From Desulfobacterales bacterium (GTDB taxonomy: Bacteria > Desulfobacterota > DSM-4660 > Desulfatiglandales > Desulfatiglandaceae), in NCBI GenBank assembly GCA_022013615.1, contig JAKLQB010000413.1, positions 1 to 6,080 of the forward strand: 6,080 nt of DNA. The letters run 5' to 3'. The notes below the pieces were generated by a model. That model saw nothing but the letters and a program-made list of their open reading frames with translations. It was not told the DNA's origin and searched no databases. Made by a program: the position numbers and the translations under genes. Shown here piece by piece: positions 5,479 to 6,080 of this stretch. Within the stretch, counting starts at the first letter, position 1, and the number at the start of each line of letters is the position of its first letter.

Positions 5479-5889
5479 TTAATGAGTTGGAGTGGTCCCT
5501 CCTCCGCCACCGCCCCCACCTCCACCAAGGCCCATAGCGATAAGTCCAATAAATGCAGCCCCACCTGCAATATACCAGATAGTATCCGTACCCTTTAACC
5601 CTTTTGTGGCTCCTTCACCGGCCTCTCCAGCAGCGGCAACGTCTTCCGCAGCCGGTTCAACAGGAGTGATTTCTTTAGCAGGAACGACCGCTTCGCCAGG
5701 AACAGGTATTTCGGTAACAGCTGGCTTTTTTGCGGGAGCAACAGGCACGGTCTCTGCACCCTCGCTCGCTGCAGAAGCCGCACTTTCAGCAGCAATACAT
5801 ATAGAACTCGAGAAGGGAAGGAAAATGACGGTCATCAGTAACAGTAATACTCCGACTTTGCCTGTAAAAGAAATTTCTCTTCTTTTCAT
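5479..5889 (-). CDS. Small exported protein with Ala/Pro/Glu-rich linker, membrane segment and Gly10 tail (GfcA/YjbE-like layout)
   Basis: This 136-residue protein has no function I can assign. A basic N-terminus and hydrophobic core (about 12-34) form a signal peptide, with likely cleavage after I-A-A near residue 34. C31 is not in a lipobox. Residues 35-95 are a low-complexity Ala/Pro/Glu/Val linker. A single hydrophobic segment (about 104-121, IWYIAGGAAFIGLIAMGL) precedes ten consecutive glycines (122-131) and the end TTPTH. Signal, disordered linker, Gly/Ala hydrophobic segment and Gly/Thr tail is also the design of E. coli GfcA and YjbE, small first genes of exopolysaccharide operons. 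Here too it lies upstream of a Wza-like and a Wzz-like gene. That parallel is architectural; I cannot show homology. ATG at 5889 is chosen over the adjacent in-frame TTG (5892). The frame on the opposite strand is a proline-rich shadow. Confidence 0.8.
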   Translation of the reverse strand: MKRREISFTGKVGVLLLLMTVIFLPFSSSICIAAESAASAASEGAETVPVAPAKKPAVTEIPVPGEAVVPAKEITPVEPAAEDVAAAGEAGEGATKGLKGTDTIWYIAGGAAFIGLIAMGLGGGGGGGGGGTTPTH

Positions 5890-5898
5890 CAAAAAATT

Positions 5899-5905
5899 CT
5901 CCCTT
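5899..5905 (-). promoter_or_regulatory. Ribosome binding site of the Gly-tail gene
   Basis: The minus strand reads AAGGGAG, nine bases before ATG 5889 and six before the in-frame TTG at 5892. Both starts are therefore possible. ATG is preferred on codon identity, and the choice changes the product by one residue only. Confidence 0.55.
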
Positions 5906-5940
5906 CGTGAGGATGCTAAAATAGACTCAATGCAGAATTG

Positions 5941-6033
5941 AGGAATTCCGAATTTAGGGATTGAGGAATTGGACGTATTATTGACGTATTATTATTGATT
6001 TTAATTCCTAAATTCCTGAATCCCTGAATTCCT
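5941..6033. repeat. AGGAATT-type fold-back upstream of the Gly-tail gene, with an 11-bp tandem repeat in its loop
   Basis: AGGGATT-g-AGGAATT (5956-5970) pairs with AATTCCT-g-AATCCCT (6011-6025), 14 of 15 positions. AGGAATTC (5941-5948) pairs with GAATTCCT (6026-6033), leaving a seven-base bulge on one side. The 40-base loop contains GACGTATTATT twice in direct tandem (5972-5982 and 5983-5993). The element ends about 50 bases before the Gly-tail start, so it lies in its promoter or leader region. It contains no reading frame. Confidence 0.8.
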
Positions 6034-6064
6034 AAATTTGGAACAACATTTTGAAAATAGGTTT

Positions 6065-6078
6065 ATCTCCTATCTCCT
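6065..6078. repeat. Two-copy 7-bp tandem repeat at the right edge
   Basis: ATCTCCT is repeated perfectly at 6065-6071 and 6072-6078 and may continue outside the window. On the minus strand it reads AGGAGATAGGAGAT, which mimics a Shine-Dalgarno, but no start codon with an open frame follows. It fits the simple-repeat style of the other spacers. Confidence 0.5.
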
Positions 6079-6080
6079 AA

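Noticed and set aside
5492..5941. 149-residue plus-strand proline/serine/alanine-rich ORF
   Set aside because: It is the reverse frame of the Gly-tail gene: the poly-Pro run is the complement of the Gly10 codons. The minus-strand reading has a signal peptide and a ribosome site.

Overview
The window looks like a piece of a Gram-negative chromosome carrying part of an extracellular or capsular polysaccharide export locus. All supported genes lie on the minus strand, so transcription runs from high to low coordinates. The signal peptides, an outer-membrane exporter and an inner-membrane chain-length protein require a two-membrane cell. An uncultured Desulfobacterota (deltaproteobacterial) lineage is my best guess, from overall gene style and from short, imperfect, self-complementary intergenic repeats of a kind I associate with that group. 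No phylogenetic marker is present, so this is only an inference.

In transcription order: (1) 6080-5890 is non-coding, with a fold-back of AGGAATT-type repeats just upstream of the first gene. (2) 5889-5479 encodes a small exported protein with an Ala/Pro/Glu-rich linker, one membrane segment and a Gly10 tail. It resembles in design the GfcA/YjbE proteins that head enterobacterial exopolysaccharide operons. (3) 5478-4775 is a 704-bp gap with a good intrinsic-terminator-like hairpin, several small repeats, a weak sigma-54-like site and a leader hairpin. (4) 4774-1982 encodes a 930-residue Wza/KpsD/OtnA-type exporter with a polysaccharide-export domain and about six SLBB repeats. It also has an unusual N-terminal array of eight 12-residue repeats. 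(5) 1981-1735 is a repeat-rich spacer with a fold-back. (6) 1734-487 encodes a Wzz/GNVR chain-length (PCP) protein without a kinase domain. (7) 372-145 encodes a DUF2283 protein. (8) A further gene appears to start at about position 31 and run off the left edge.

Functional picture (inference from families): the Wzz-like protein spans the inner membrane and projects a coiled coil into the periplasm, where it sets chain length and contacts the SLBB exporter. The exporter's poly-export/SLBB stack and C-terminal helix form the periplasm-to-outer-membrane channel. The Gly-tail protein is probably an accessory envelope component. The polymerase, flippase and glycosyltransferases of the pathway are not in this window. 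Each long spacer contains a different simple-repeat family, and a terminator-like hairpin separates the first gene from the exporter. The locus may therefore be several transcripts rather than one tight operon. I see no tRNA, rRNA, CRISPR array, transposase or known riboswitch.
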